DNA of 64,000 nucleotides from Dyella flagellata (GTDB lineage: Bacteria > Pseudomonadota > Gammaproteobacteria > Xanthomonadales > Rhodanobacteraceae). Positions 17,475 to 26,795 of the stretch are shown in pieces (the stretch's first letter is position 1; each line of letters starts with the position of its first letter). The notes below the pieces were generated by a model. The model worked only from the letters and a program-made list of their open reading frames with translations, had not been told where the DNA came from and ran no database searches. The stretch spans positions 1-64,000 of the forward strand of contig NZ_BSOA01000047.1 in NCBI RefSeq assembly GCF_030160275.1, given 5' to 3'. The position numbers and the translations under genes were made by a program.

Positions 17475-17981
17475 ATGAACTTCCGCACTGTTTTCCGCCC
17501 GTTGGCGCCGCTAGCGCTGCTGTTGTTGGTGGCATGTGCACCTGCGCCCATCTACAAGACCGCGCCTGGTGCGATCGCTGCGCTGCCCGCCCAGGTAGCG
17601 CATGACCCGCAACAGTACGGCAACGGTTCGGTGATCTGGGGTGGCAGCGTCGTTGCCGTGCGCAACTTCCCGGACCACACCGAGATGGAGGTGCTGGGTT
17701 ACCCGCTGGATTCCTCGCAGCGGCCAAAGCCGAATGCGCAAGGTGCGGGGCGTTTCATCGCGGTCTTTCCCGGCTACCTGGAATCCTTCAACTATCCGAA
17801 CGGCCGCCTGGTGACGGTTACCGGACAGCTCAACGGCACGCGCGCAGGCTCGGTCGACCAGGCCCCCTACACCTATCCGCTGGTGACTGTGGCGCAATCG
17901 CACCTGTGGACGTCGGACGAACTGCGCCAAGGGCATCCGAACATCAGCTTCGGGGTGGGCGTAGGCGTAGGAATCCATTGA
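17475..17981 (+). CDS. Slp-family outer-membrane lipoprotein
   Basis: The product is 168 residues with a signal peptide and lipobox LVAC (Cys at about residue 22). The mature part shows the Slp pattern: GNGSVIWGGSVVAVRNF, TEMEVLGYPLDS, GRFIAVFPGYLES and LVTVTGQLNGTR. Slp proteins are outer-membrane lipoproteins of starvation or stress response with no known enzymatic activity. The Gly/Val repeat at the end (GVGVGVGI) is notable. It is 4 bases from the next gene, so the two are likely cotranscribed. Confidence 0.87.
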   Translation: MNFRTVFRPLAPLALLLLVACAPAPIYKTAPGAIAALPAQVAHDPQQYGNGSVIWGGSVVAVRNFPDHTEMEVLGYPLDSSQRPKPNAQGAGRFIAVFPGYLESFNYPNGRLVTVTGQLNGTRAGSVDQAPYTYPLVTVAQSHLWTSDELRQGHPNISFGVGVGVGIH

Positions 17982-17985
17982 TCGC

Positions 17986-18894
17986 ATGAGCGATCACGCC
18001 AATTCGCTCAAGGCCATCCTGCTGGCCTTGGGTGCCAATTTCGCGATCTTCTTGTCCAAACTGGCCGCGGCCGTGATCACCGGTTCCGGCGCGATGATGG
18101 CCGAGTCGATCCACTCGCTGGCCGATTGCGGCAACCAATTACTGCTGTTGCTCGGCATGCGGCAGGCGCGCAAGCCGCCCTCCGACGAATACCCATTGGG
18201 CTGGGGACGCGCGCTGTACTTCTGGTCGTTCGTGGTGGCCCTGCTGCTGTTCGCGGTGGGCGGTCTGTTCTCGATCTACGAAGGCGTGCACAAGCTTGCG
18301 CATCCTGAGCCCTTGCGTTGGCCGTGGCTGGCGCTGGGCGTGCTGCTGTTCGGCATCCTGATGGAAAGCATTTCCATGCGCGGCTGCCTGCATGAGGTGA
18401 ATCGCGCGCGCGGGGAGCAAAGCCTGTGGCGCTGGTTTCGCGAAACACGTTCCAGCGAGCTGCTGGTGATCTTCGGCGAGGATCTAGCCGCCCTGCTCGG
18501 CTTATGCCTGGCCGCCCTGGCCATAGGCGCCACCATGCTGACCGGCAATCGGTTGTTCGATGCCCTGGGCACCGTCGCCATCGGCCTGCTGCTGGTGGTG
18601 GTGGCCACGGCGCTGGCCAATGAGGTGAAAGCCCTGTTGATTGGCCAGGGTGTGGAACCGCGAAGACGCGAGGAGTTGCTGGCGTTTCTGCGCAACCGCC
18701 CGGAGGTCGCCGAGGTGCTCAACCTGATCACGCTGCAGATGGGGCCGGATGTAATGGTGGCGGTGAAAGCGCGGATGCAGCGCACACCCGACGACCTGAG
18801 CCTGATCGAGGCGATCAACACCGTGGAGAGGGAGATGAAGGCCCGGTTCGCGGAAGTACGCTGGAGCTTCTTCGAGCCGGATGTGACGGACTGA
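17986..18894 (+). CDS. Cation diffusion facilitator, SLC30A9-like subgroup
   Basis: The product is 302 residues with six predicted membrane helices and a C-terminal cytosolic domain (about 215-300). Metal-site residues in helix 2 are within AESIHSLADCGNQ (Glu40, His43, Asp47), where classical CDF proteins have D-HS-D. In helix 5 the usual H-x3-D is replaced by GEDLAALLG. These substitutions mark the ZnT9-like branch, whose substrate may be zinc, cobalt or another divalent ion. It likely forms an operon with the Slp lipoprotein just upstream. Confidence 0.87.
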   Translation: MSDHANSLKAILLALGANFAIFLSKLAAAVITGSGAMMAESIHSLADCGNQLLLLLGMRQARKPPSDEYPLGWGRALYFWSFVVALLLFAVGGLFSIYEGVHKLAHPEPLRWPWLALGVLLFGILMESISMRGCLHEVNRARGEQSLWRWFRETRSSELLVIFGEDLAALLGLCLAALAIGATMLTGNRLFDALGTVAIGLLLVVVATALANEVKALLIGQGVEPRRREELLAFLRNRPEVAEVLNLITLQMGPDVMVAVKARMQRTPDDLSLIEAINTVEREMKARFAEVRWSFFEPDVTD

Positions 18895-19028
18895 CTGCGG
18901 CAACTTGTCGCGATGCATCATTTTCATCGCGAGGGACCGTATCAACATCGCATTGACAACGATAAATAGCCACAAAACGCAAGTGGTCATTCATGTTGCG
19001 GCGCAAACAATACGCTATAGTATGGGCC

Positions 19029-19646
19029 ATGGCCATGAACACAGCCCGCGACTACAGCACCTACCCCCGCCACGCCCAGCTGCCGCCGAGCACCCGCGAA
19101 CGGTTCGCTCCCACACCCTCGCCACGCCCAGGCGCACTCCAGGGCGAAGTGGTGCATACCGCCGACGGACGCGAATTGGTCCTGCGCGGCATCGAGCCTG
19201 GCGACGTTGCCGCCGTGCAACGCTGCTTCAAGCGCCTGCCGCCCCAGGATGTGCGCCGCCGCTTCATGCACGCCATGTCCGAACTACCTGCATCGATGGC
19301 GCAGCGGCTGTGCCGCATCGATCCGGAACTGGAAGCGGCCTACGCGCTGATCGACGAAACGGTGAAGCCGGCGGAACTGCGAGGTGTGGGTCGTATCTTT
19401 ATCGACGTCGCCAGCAATAGCGCCGAGTTCTCGGTGCTGGTGGAACGCGAATGGACACGCATCGGCCTTGGAGCGCTGCTGATGCAACGACTGGTGGACG
19501 AATCCCGCCGCCGTGGCCTGGACGAAATCTGGGGCTATGTACTGATGGAAAACCGCCCGATGCTGCAGCTATGCAAGGAGCTGGGCTTCGTCGCCACCAT
19601 GGTGCCGGGCGAAGGCAGCACTGCGCAGATTCGCCTCAAGCTTTGA
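19029..19646 (+). CDS. GNAT-family N-acetyltransferase
   Basis: The product has 205 residues from ATG 19029 (a second ATG at 19035 is also possible). The GNAT core lies at about residues 50-200: RELVLRGIEPGDVAAVQRCF, then VLVEREWTRIGLGALLMQRL with the R-x-x-G-x-G/A acetyl-CoA loop, and MLQLCKELGF. It resembles the acetyltransferase part of Pat-type protein acylases but lacks a cyclic-nucleotide or CoA-ligase domain. A TATAGT at 19016-19021 lies only 8 bases before the first ATG, so the transcript may be leaderless. The substrate is unknown. Confidence 0.83.
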   Translation: MAMNTARDYSTYPRHAQLPPSTRERFAPTPSPRPGALQGEVVHTADGRELVLRGIEPGDVAAVQRCFKRLPPQDVRRRFMHAMSELPASMAQRLCRIDPELEAAYALIDETVKPAELRGVGRIFIDVASNSAEFSVLVEREWTRIGLGALLMQRLVDESRRRGLDEIWGYVLMENRPMLQLCKELGFVATMVPGEGSTAQIRLKL

Positions 19647-19805
19647 GCGGGTTGCTTGCCGCGTAGGCAGGCTGAGGAAGCGCCGCTCACGCATAAATAT
19701 CCGCTACCCGAAGTCCCGTGGATGGGTCCAAACGACTCATCGCGTTAAACTTGCGCGCTCGATGGGCTCCGGCATCCCGCCCGCGCCCGCCCACGCAAGA
19801 TCCCC

Positions 19806-22800
19806 ATGCCGACTCCGATCAGTCACCCGCCCCTTCCCACCACCCCCAAGCAGCGCCGTTTCTGGACGCCTCCGCACGGCTCCGCGCGCGCCCTGCTGGT
19901 GGCCGAAACTGCCCGCTCGCACGACGGCCTGGTGGTGGCGGTAACGCGCGACACCCAGCGTGCCCATGCCTTGGAAGACGAGCTGCGCATTTTTGCCAGC
20001 AGCTTGCCGGTGCTGCATTTCCCCGATTGGGAAACCCTGCCCTACGACGTATTCAGTCCGCATCCGGACATCGTCTCCCAGCGCATTGCCACCCTGTATC
20101 AGCTGCCCAGCGTCAAGCGCGGCGTGCTGGTGGTGCCGGCGGCAACGCTGATGCAGCGGATCGCGCCACGTGCGCATGTCACCGGCTCCGGCTTGGTGCT
20201 GCACAAGGGGCAAAAGCTGGATCTGGCCAACGAACAGCGCCGGCTGGAAGCCTGCGGCTACCGGCACGTGCCGCAGGTGGCCGAGCCGGGGGACTTCGCC
20301 GTGCGTGGCGCGCTGATCGACATCTACCCGATGGGTGCAGGCGAGCCGTATCGCATCGAGCTGTTCGACGACGAAGTGGAATCGATCCGCAGCTTCGATC
20401 CGGAAACCCAGCGCTCGCAGCAGCAAGTGGAAAAAGTCGAATTGCTGCCAGCGCGCGAATTTCCCGTCACCGATGATGCCGCCAAGGCCTTCCGCAACCG
20501 TTTGCGCGAACGCTTCCCCATCGACGTACGCCGCTGTCCGCTGTATCAGGACATGAAGGAAGGCGTCACTCCCGGCGGCATCGAGTATTACCTGCCGCTG
20601 TTTTTCGAAAGCACCGCCACGCTGTTCGATTATCTTGCCGACAATGCGCTGTTCGTGCTCGGCGAAGGCACGCACGAAGCATCCGAACAGTTTCACACGC
20701 AAACCGCCGAACGCTACGACCAGCGCGCGCACGACATCGAACGTCCGGTGCTGCCGCCGGCCGAGCTGTATCTCTCGCCCGAACAGCTGCGCGAGCAGCT
20801 CAACAAGCGCCTGCGCGTGGAAGTGGTCGATAGCGGCCATGAGCATGCAGTCGATGCCGGTACTCAGCCGGCGCCGGAAGTGCCGCTCAATCGCAAAGGC
20901 GAGGAACCGGGGACCTCGCTGCGGCACTTCATCGAAGCCTATCCGGGGCGCACGCTGATCGCGGCTGACTCAGCCGGCCGTCGCGAAGCCTTGCTCGAAC
21001 AGCTGGCCACGGCCGGCCTGCGCCCGCCGCATGTCGACGGCTGGGCCACGTTCCTTACCGATGCAAGCAAGCTCGCCATCACCATTGCGCCGCTGGAACA
21101 GGGTTTTGCGCTGAAGCAGCCGGCAATCACCGTGCTTACCGAACGCGAACTGTTCGGCGAGCGCGTGCGCACCGAACGCAAGCGTCGACGTGGCGCGGCA
21201 CGCGATCCGGAAACGATCATCCGCGACCTGACCGAGCTCTCCATCGGGGCGCCGATCGTACACGTCGACCACGGCGTGGGCCGCTACCAGGGCCTGGTAT
21301 CGATGGAACTGGGCGGCATGACGGGTGAGTTCCTGGTCATCGAATATGCCAAGGGCGACAAGCTCTATGTGCCGGTGGCACAGCTGGGCCTGGTCAGCCG
21401 CTATTCCGGCACCGCACCGGAGCTGGCGCCGCTGCATTCGCTGGGCGGTGACGCCTGGGAACGAGCGCGCAAGAAAGCGGCGGAGAAAGTGCGCGACGTG
21501 GCCGCCGAGCTACTGGCCATCTACGCCCAACGCGAAGCACGCGGCGGCGAATCGCTACCGATCGATCGCCAGATGGCGGAGGAGTTCGGCAGCAGCTTTC
21601 CGTTCGAGGAAACCCCCGACCAGCTCAGTGCAATCGACGCCGTGCTTGGCGACCTCGCCCGGCCTCGCGCGATGGATCGCGTAATCTGTGGCGACGTGGG
21701 CTTCGGCAAAACCGAGGTGGCGCTGCGTGCCGCGTTCGCTGCCGCCACCGCCGGCAGGCAGGTAGCGCTGCTGGTGCCCACCACCCTGCTGGCGCAGCAG
21801 CATTACCGCAACTTCGCCGATCGTTTTGCGGATTGGCCGGTGAAGGTGGATGTGCTGTCACGCTTCCGCTCCACCAAGGAAGTGAACGAAGCGCTCAAGC
21901 GCCTGGCCGAAGGCCAGATCGACGTCATCATCGGCACGCACAAGCTGCTGCAGTCGGACGTGAAGTTCAAACAGCTCGGCCTGGTGATCGTCGACGAGGA
22001 ACAGCGTTTTGGCGTACGCCAGAAAGAGCAGCTGAAAAAGCTGCGCGCGGAGGTGGACCTGCTCACCATGACCGCCACACCGATTCCGCGCACGCTGAAC
22101 ATGGCCATGAGCGGATTGCGTGATCTCTCGCTGATCACCACGCCACCCGCGCACCGCATGGCCGTGCGCACCTTTGTATCCACCTGGGAACCGGCTCTGA
22201 TTCGCGAGGCCTTCCAGCGCGAACTGCAGCGCGGTGGCCAGGTGTATTTCCTGCACAACGAAGTGGACAGCATCGAACGAACCGCGCGCGAGGTGCAGGA
22301 ACTGGTTCCCGATGCGCGCATCGGCATTGCGCATGGCCAGATGCCGGAGCGCGAACTGGAACAGGTGATGGCGGACTTCCATCGCCAGCGCTTCAATGTG
22401 CTGGTGTGCACCACCATCATCGAAACCGGCATCGATATCCCCACCGCCAACACCATCATCATCGATCGGGCGGACCGGTTCGGCCTTGCGCAGTTGCATC
22501 AGCTGCGAGGCCGCGTGGGGCGCTCGCATCATCGCGCCTATGCTTACCTGATCGTGCCGGACCGCCGCTCCATCACCGCCGATGCGGAAAAGCGCCTGGA
22601 AGCACTAGCCTCGCTGGAAGAACTTGGCGCCGGCTTTACCCTCGCCACGCACGACCTGGAAATCCGTGGTGCGGGCGAGCTGCTGGGCGACGAACAGTCG
22701 GGCCAGATCCAGGAAATCGGCTTCGGCCTGTATACGGAGTTGCTGGAGCGCGCCGTGCGCGCGCTGAAATCGGGCAAGGTGCCCGATTTCGACTTGAGCA

Positions 22801-23255
22801 GCGAGCATGAAACGGAAGTGGAATTGCACCTGCCCGCGCTGATTCCCGACGACTACCTGCCAGACGTGCACGCGCGCCTGACACTGTACAAGCGCATCGC
22901 CAGCGCACGCGATGAAGAGTCGCTGCGTGAGCTGCAGGTGGAAATGATCGACCGCTTCGGCTTGCTACCGGATCCGGTCAAGCACCTGTTTGCCGTGGCC
23001 GGCCTGAAACTGATGGCCACACCGCTGGGCATCCGCAAACTGGACTTCGGCGCGAACGGTGGACGCATCAGCTTCCGCGACAAGCCCGAAGTCGATCCGA
23101 TGGCGATTATCCGCCTGGTGCAGAGCCAGCCGCGCGTATACAAGCTGGATGGGCAGGACAAGCTGAAGATCAACCTGGAGCTGCCTGGGGCGAGCGAGCG
23201 CATTCGCGCGGCGCAGGAGCTGCTGGGAAGGCTGGGCGCGCGCAAAGCGGCCTAA
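19806..23255 (+). CDS. mfd: Transcription-repair coupling factor
   Basis: This 1149-residue protein removes RNA polymerase stalled at DNA lesions and recruits UvrA. The order of parts is typical: UvrB-like region (about 1-330), RNA-polymerase-interaction domain (about 470-540, with IVHVDHGVGRYQGL), then a RecG-like translocase with Walker A GDVGFGKTE (about 629), the DEEQ box (about 729), GRVGRSHHRAYAYL, and the C-terminal TRCF domain (about 1000-1149). Length is normal for the family. The gene stands alone and is followed 5 bases past its stop by REP copy R5. Confidence 0.98.
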   Translation: MPTPISHPPLPTTPKQRRFWTPPHGSARALLVAETARSHDGLVVAVTRDTQRAHALEDELRIFASSLPVLHFPDWETLPYDVFSPHPDIVSQRIATLYQLPSVKRGVLVVPAATLMQRIAPRAHVTGSGLVLHKGQKLDLANEQRRLEACGYRHVPQVAEPGDFAVRGALIDIYPMGAGEPYRIELFDDEVESIRSFDPETQRSQQQVEKVELLPAREFPVTDDAAKAFRNRLRERFPIDVRRCPLYQDMKEGVTPGGIEYYLPLFFESTATLFDYLADNALFVLGEGTHEASEQFHTQTAERYDQRAHDIERPVLPPAELYLSPEQLREQLNKRLRVEVVDSGHEHAVDAGTQPAPEVPLNRKGEEPGTSLRHFIEAYPGRTLIAADSAGRREALLEQLATAGLRPPHVDGWATFLTDASKLAITIAPLEQGFALKQPAITVLTERELFGERVRTERKRRRGAARDPETIIRDLTELSIGAPIVHVDHGVGRYQGLVSMELGGMTGEFLVIEYAKGDKLYVPVAQLGLVSRYSGTAPELAPLHSLGGDAWERARKKAAEKVRDVAAELLAIYAQREARGGESLPIDRQMAEEFGSSFPFEETPDQLSAIDAVLGDLARPRAMDRVICGDVGFGKTEVALRAAFAAATAGRQVALLVPTTLLAQQHYRNFADRFADWPVKVDVLSRFRSTKEVNEALKRLAEGQIDVIIGTHKLLQSDVKFKQLGLVIVDEEQRFGVRQKEQLKKLRAEVDLLTMTATPIPRTLNMAMSGLRDLSLITTPPAHRMAVRTFVSTWEPALIREAFQRELQRGGQVYFLHNEVDSIERTAREVQELVPDARIGIAHGQMPERELEQVMADFHRQRFNVLVCTTIIETGIDIPTANTIIIDRADRFGLAQLHQLRGRVGRSHHRAYAYLIVPDRRSITADAEKRLEALASLEELGAGFTLATHDLEIRGAGELLGDEQSGQIQEIGFGLYTELLERAVRALKSGKVPDFDLSSEHETEVELHLPALIPDDYLPDVHARLTLYKRIASARDEESLRELQVEMIDRFGLLPDPVKHLFAVAGLKLMATPLGIRKLDFGANGGRISFRDKPEVDPMAIIRLVQSQPRVYKLDGQDKLKINLELPGASERIRAAQELLGRLGARKAA

Positions 23256-23259
23256 TGAC

Positions 23260-23323
23260 GTAGGCTGGGATGCAATCCCAGCTTTCGTGCAGATGGCGAT
23301 GCCGGGATTTCATCCCAGCCTAC
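23260..23323. repeat. REP-like palindrome, full unit (copy R5)
   Basis: GTAGGCTGGGATG and CATCCCAGCCTAC enclose two half-hairpins. It lies between the convergent mfd and egtD genes, 5 and 13 bases from their stops, so it occupies nearly the entire interval and may serve as the end of both transcripts. Confidence 0.85.
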
Positions 23324-23336
23324 ATGGAAAGAGCAG

Positions 23337-24308
23337 TTACGCGGCGCGTGTAAGGTATTGCAGGCTGAATTTCCGCTCCGGGTCAAACCACACCTGTCGC
23401 ACGGCCAAGCCTGCCGTTGCAGCCAGCGCCGCGAAATCCTGCAGCGAATACTTGCAGCTGTACTCCACCAACATCGCCTCTTCCTCGCGGAACAGCACTT
23501 GCAAGCGCCCTACGCGCACGCGTTGTTCGCGGTCACTGAGGATATGCGTTTCGATTCGTCCCGCCATCGCGTTGTAATGCGCACGATGCCGGAACGCGCC
23601 CAGATCGAAGTTGCAGCCAAGCTCACGATTCAAGCGCGTCAACATGTTCAGCGTGAATTGAGCCGTGACACCGGCGCGATCGTTGTAGGCCGCCTCGATC
23701 GTTGCGCGATCTTTCTTCAGATCCGCACCGACCAGGATGCCGCCGTTGTCGCCCATCTCGCTACGCATTTTGCGCAGCAGCTGCGCCGCATCACGCTCCT
23801 CGAAGTTGCCGATGGTGGAGCCAGGGAAGTAGACCACGGTGCGGCGCGGTGCGCGCGGCGGCACGGGCAGGCGCAACGGCCTAGTGAAATCCACCGCCAA
23901 CGGCTGGATCGGCAGCTGCGGAAAATACCCGGCCATGCGTTCCATGCTGTGCCGCAAAGGTTCGGGGGAAAGCTCGATCGGCACCCATGCCACCGGGGTG
24001 ACCAGGTGTTCCAGCAGCAAGCGCGTCTTGATCGCATGACCGCTGCCGTATTCGACCATGCGTACGTCCGGCCCGAGCAGCTCGGCGATTTCGCCGGCAT
24101 GTTGATTCAGCAGCGCGATTTCGGCACGGGTGAGGTAATACTCCGGCTGCTCGCAAATCTGCTCGAACAAGGCCGAGCCGCGTTCGTCGTAAAACAGCCA
24201 GGAAGGCAGGCGCTTGGGTTGCGAGCGCAGACCGCGCTGCACCACCTGCAACAACAGGTTATCGGGTGGACGTTGCTCGTCACGTACTGCATATGCTTGC
24301 ACACTCAT
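23337..24308 (-). CDS. egtD: L-histidine N-alpha-methyltransferase (ergothioneine synthesis)
   Basis: This 323-residue enzyme adds three methyl groups to histidine to form hercynine, using S-adenosylmethionine. The start ATG at 24308 overlaps the stop of egtB as ATGA, so translation is probably coupled. Family landmarks are LPSWLFYDERGSALFEQIC, YYLTRAEIALL, VEYGSGHAIKTRLLLEHL (cofactor loop), VVYFPGSTIGNFEERDA and FREEEAMLVEYSCKYS. Length matches EgtD. It is the second gene of a two-gene unit with egtB. Confidence 0.95.
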   Translation of the reverse strand: MSVQAYAVRDEQRPPDNLLLQVVQRGLRSQPKRLPSWLFYDERGSALFEQICEQPEYYLTRAEIALLNQHAGEIAELLGPDVRMVEYGSGHAIKTRLLLEHLVTPVAWVPIELSPEPLRHSMERMAGYFPQLPIQPLAVDFTRPLRLPVPPRAPRRTVVYFPGSTIGNFEERDAAQLLRKMRSEMGDNGGILVGADLKKDRATIEAAYNDRAGVTAQFTLNMLTRLNRELGCNFDLGAFRHRAHYNAMAGRIETHILSDREQRVRVGRLQVLFREEEAMLVEYSCKYSLQDFAALAATAGLAVRQVWFDPERKFSLQYLTRAA

Positions 24309-25555
24309 CGGTCCTGTCCCAGTCGAATGCCCGCGAATTGCCAGCGGGCATGGGGCGGAAAAAAATTGCGATAGCTGGCGCGGATGTGATCGCGCGGCGT
24401 CGCGCACGAGCCCCCGCGCAACACCCACTGACCATTCATGAATTTGCCGTTGTATTCACCCAGCGCACCCGGCAGGGGTTTGAAACCCGGATAGCTGACA
24501 TAGGGTGAGGCAGTCCACTCCCACACGTCGCCATACATCTGCTGCAGACCATCGCCCGGCGAACTGGCGATCGGATGAAAATGGGCGTCGTCCTGGAAGT
24601 TGCCGTGGACCGGCAGCCGTGCCGCGGCATCTTCCCACTCCGCCTCGGTGGGCAGCCGCGCACCGGCCCAGCGCGCGAACGCATCCGCTTCGAAGTAGCT
24701 GATATGGCAGACCGGGGCATGAGCATCGAGCGGGCGAACGCCGGCCAGCGTAAATTCGCTGGCCAGGTCGTCCTGCCAGTACAAAGGCCGTTGCCAGCCC
24801 TCGCGCTGCACTGTCGCCCAGCCATCGGACAACCACAGCCCTGCTTCCTGATAGCCGCCATCACGCACGAACGCCAGGTATTCGGCGTTGGTCACCAGGC
24901 GGTTGGCCAATGCATGTGCGGAAAGCCAGGTGGCGTGCCTAGGCGTTTCGTTGTCGTAGGTGAAACCGTCGCCTTCGTGGCCGATGTCGACCGGCCCCTG
25001 CCGCCCTGGCAGGAAACGCAATGGGGAGCTTCGGCTTTCCCTTTGATCGGCTGCATCCCGATACGTCGGCTGCAACGGGTTGCACGAGAACATGTGCTTG
25101 ATGTCGGTAAGCAGCAGCTCCTGGTGCTGCTGTTCGTGTTGCAAACCCAACTCGATGCGAGCGGCCAGTTCAGTATTGACGTCACCGGCCAGCAACTCGC
25201 CCATTGCCTCATCGACGCACGCACGGTAGTCGCGGATCTCGCCCAGCGCCGGTCGCGACAACAAGCCGCGCTGCGGACGTGCGTGCATCGGCCCGACCGA
25301 CTCGTAGTAGGAATTGAACAGGTAACGCCATTCGGGGTTCGGCGATCGGTAGGCCGGGTCGTGCCCCAGCACGAATTGCTCGAAGAACCAGGTGGTATGC
25401 GCCAGATGCCATTTGCCCGGACTGGCGTCCGGCATCGATTGCACTTGCAGGTCTTCGCCGCTCAATCCCACGCACAGCGCCAGCGTGTGCCGGCGTATGC
25501 GCATGAACCGCGCGACGGCATCTTCGGTATCTACAGTGAATGTGGGGACATTCAT
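24305..25555 (-). CDS. egtB: Ergothioneine sulfoxide synthase EgtB
   Basis: This 416-residue non-heme iron enzyme forms the C-S bond between hercynine and a thiol. An N-terminal DinB-type domain (about 1-160) carries probable iron ligands His53 (HLAHTTW) and His140/His144 (HEQQHQE). A C-terminal FGE-sulfatase domain (about 185-416) shows PRHATWLSAHALANRLVTN, RLPTEAEWEDAA, GDVWEWTASPY and VLRGGSCATPRDHIRASYRNFF. Whether it uses cysteine or gamma-glutamyl-cysteine cannot be told; no egtA, egtC or egtE lies nearby. It is transcribed ahead of egtD. Confidence 0.94.
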   Translation of the reverse strand: MNVPTFTVDTEDAVARFMRIRRHTLALCVGLSGEDLQVQSMPDASPGKWHLAHTTWFFEQFVLGHDPAYRSPNPEWRYLFNSYYESVGPMHARPQRGLLSRPALGEIRDYRACVDEAMGELLAGDVNTELAARIELGLQHEQQHQELLLTDIKHMFSCNPLQPTYRDAADQRESRSSPLRFLPGRQGPVDIGHEGDGFTYDNETPRHATWLSAHALANRLVTNAEYLAFVRDGGYQEAGLWLSDGWATVQREGWQRPLYWQDDLASEFTLAGVRPLDAHAPVCHISYFEADAFARWAGARLPTEAEWEDAAARLPVHGNFQDDAHFHPIASSPGDGLQQMYGDVWEWTASPYVSYPGFKPLPGALGEYNGKFMNGQWVLRGGSCATPRDHIRASYRNFFPPHARWQFAGIRLGQDR

Positions 25556-25733
25556 TACGCAGGCTCGATAGGGGCGAACGTGCTGCGATACACCTTGTGG
25601 AGCGCGGAACAGCGGACGATCATACAGCCACCATGCCGCAGCGATTGTTCATATTCTGTGATGCGCACATGGCAGGAATATGGCCGGCGTTGGCCGGGAC
25701 AATCCATGCTTGATATAGCCGTGAGGTGACCCC

Positions 25734-26174
25734 ATGAAGACTGTCCTATCTGTCGTGCTGGGCGTTGTGCTGGTGGCGACCGCTGTATCCGCCTCGGCGC
25801 AATCGGCAAGCACCAATACCTTGCCTTACAAGGACTGCATCCGCCTCGACCAGATCAACGAATGGCATGTAGTAGATGCGCAGAATGTGATCTTGCGTAC
25901 CGGCCCCTACCAGCGTTACCTGGTGAAAATCAAGGGAAGCTGCGACAAATTGGGCATCGGCAATCGAGGTTTTCAGTTGATACCCAGCGAAGCGGACAAG
26001 GCCATCACGCCCGTGCGCATCTGCGGCGGCGTTGGAGAAAAAATCCGCTCCCGGGAACAACCCCCTTGCGCCATTGAATCGGTCGGCCTGATCGACGAAG
26101 CGACCTACGATGGTTATCGCGACCGCGCCAAATACCATAGCGTGAGAACGCAGCAGCCGGCCAAGAGCCCTTGA
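25734..26174 (+). CDS. Secreted DUF6491-family protein
   Basis: The product has 146 residues with a signal peptide (residues 1-22, cleavage near SASAQ). GAGGTGA lies 5 bases before the ATG. The mature part contains DCIRLDQINEWHVVDAQNVI and LVKIKGSCDKL, characteristic of DUF6491, with three further cysteines later. Function is unknown. It ends just before a strong bidirectional terminator shared with the next, opposite gene. Confidence 0.75.
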   Translation: MKTVLSVVLGVVLVATAVSASAQSASTNTLPYKDCIRLDQINEWHVVDAQNVILRTGPYQRYLVKIKGSCDKLGIGNRGFQLIPSEADKAITPVRICGGVGEKIRSREQPPCAIESVGLIDEATYDGYRDRAKYHSVRTQQPAKSP

Positions 26175-26175
26175 A

Positions 26176-26212
26176 GCAAAAAAAGCCCGGCAATGCGCCG
26201 GGCTTTTTTTGC
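26176..26212. terminator. Bidirectional Rho-independent terminator
   Basis: The core stem AGCCCGGC/GCCGGGCT has a five-base loop (AATGC) and is flanked by seven A on the left and seven T on the right, so it works on both strands. It sits exactly between the convergent DUF6491 gene and the Gly/Tyr-rich protein gene. Confidence 0.95.
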
Positions 26213-26228
26213 AGGATTGATCCGGCTA

Positions 26229-26663
26229 TCAGTTGGACGGACCGATATAGCGCGTCTGGTAGGGATCGTTCGTGATCACAGTGGTGGTTGTCACCACCGG
26301 CGGTGGAGCACTTTGGTAGACCACGGTGCCGGGCGTATACACCACGGTAGGCGGCGGCGCGTAGTACGCCGGCGGAGCGTAGTAAACCGGTGGACCCGCC
26401 ACAGCTCCCGCTACAAGACCGGCCACCGCGCCACCCACGATGGCACCGGCAATCCAGCGGTCGCCACTCCAGTAACCACAGTGATAGCAGCCGCCGTGGT
26501 AATAACCGTAACCGCCATGGTAGTAACCATAGCCGCCGTGATAGCCACCGTGCCAACCGTAGCCGCCCCAGGGATGCGCCGATGCGCTGAGAGGTAGCGC
26601 CGCCCCGGCTGCCGCCAGGGCCAGACTGACCGCAACGAACTTGCCGACATTCCGTTTAAGCAT
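26229..26663 (-). CDS. Secreted Gly/Tyr/His-rich repeat protein with glycine zipper
   Basis: The product has 144 residues with GGAGG 5 bases before the start. Residues 1-29 are a signal peptide (LPLSASA). Residues 30-65 are a run of YHGG/GYGYY repeats rich in Gly, Tyr and His with a Cys pair (CYHC). Next comes a glycine-zipper segment (AGAIVGGAVAGLVAGAVAG) that could span or associate with a membrane, then a Pro/Tyr/Thr-rich tail. No enzyme motif is seen. The His/Cys content hints at metal binding, but this is speculation. Confidence 0.7.
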   Translation of the reverse strand: MLKRNVGKFVAVSLALAAAGAALPLSASAHPWGGYGWHGGYHGGYGYYHGGYGYYHGGCYHCGYWSGDRWIAGAIVGGAVAGLVAGAVAGPPVYYAPPAYYAPPPTVVYTPGTVVYQSAPPPVVTTTTVITNDPYQTRYIGPSN

Positions 26664-26795
26664 GACACGCCTCCGTCAGTACTTGGTGAATGGTGGACCT
26701 GAGGCACTTAATCCGTACTGAAGGCTTACACTTCTTAACACAAGCATTTTTGCCAGGAATTTAGCTGTTCCTTGACCACCGCCGTAGCATGCGCT

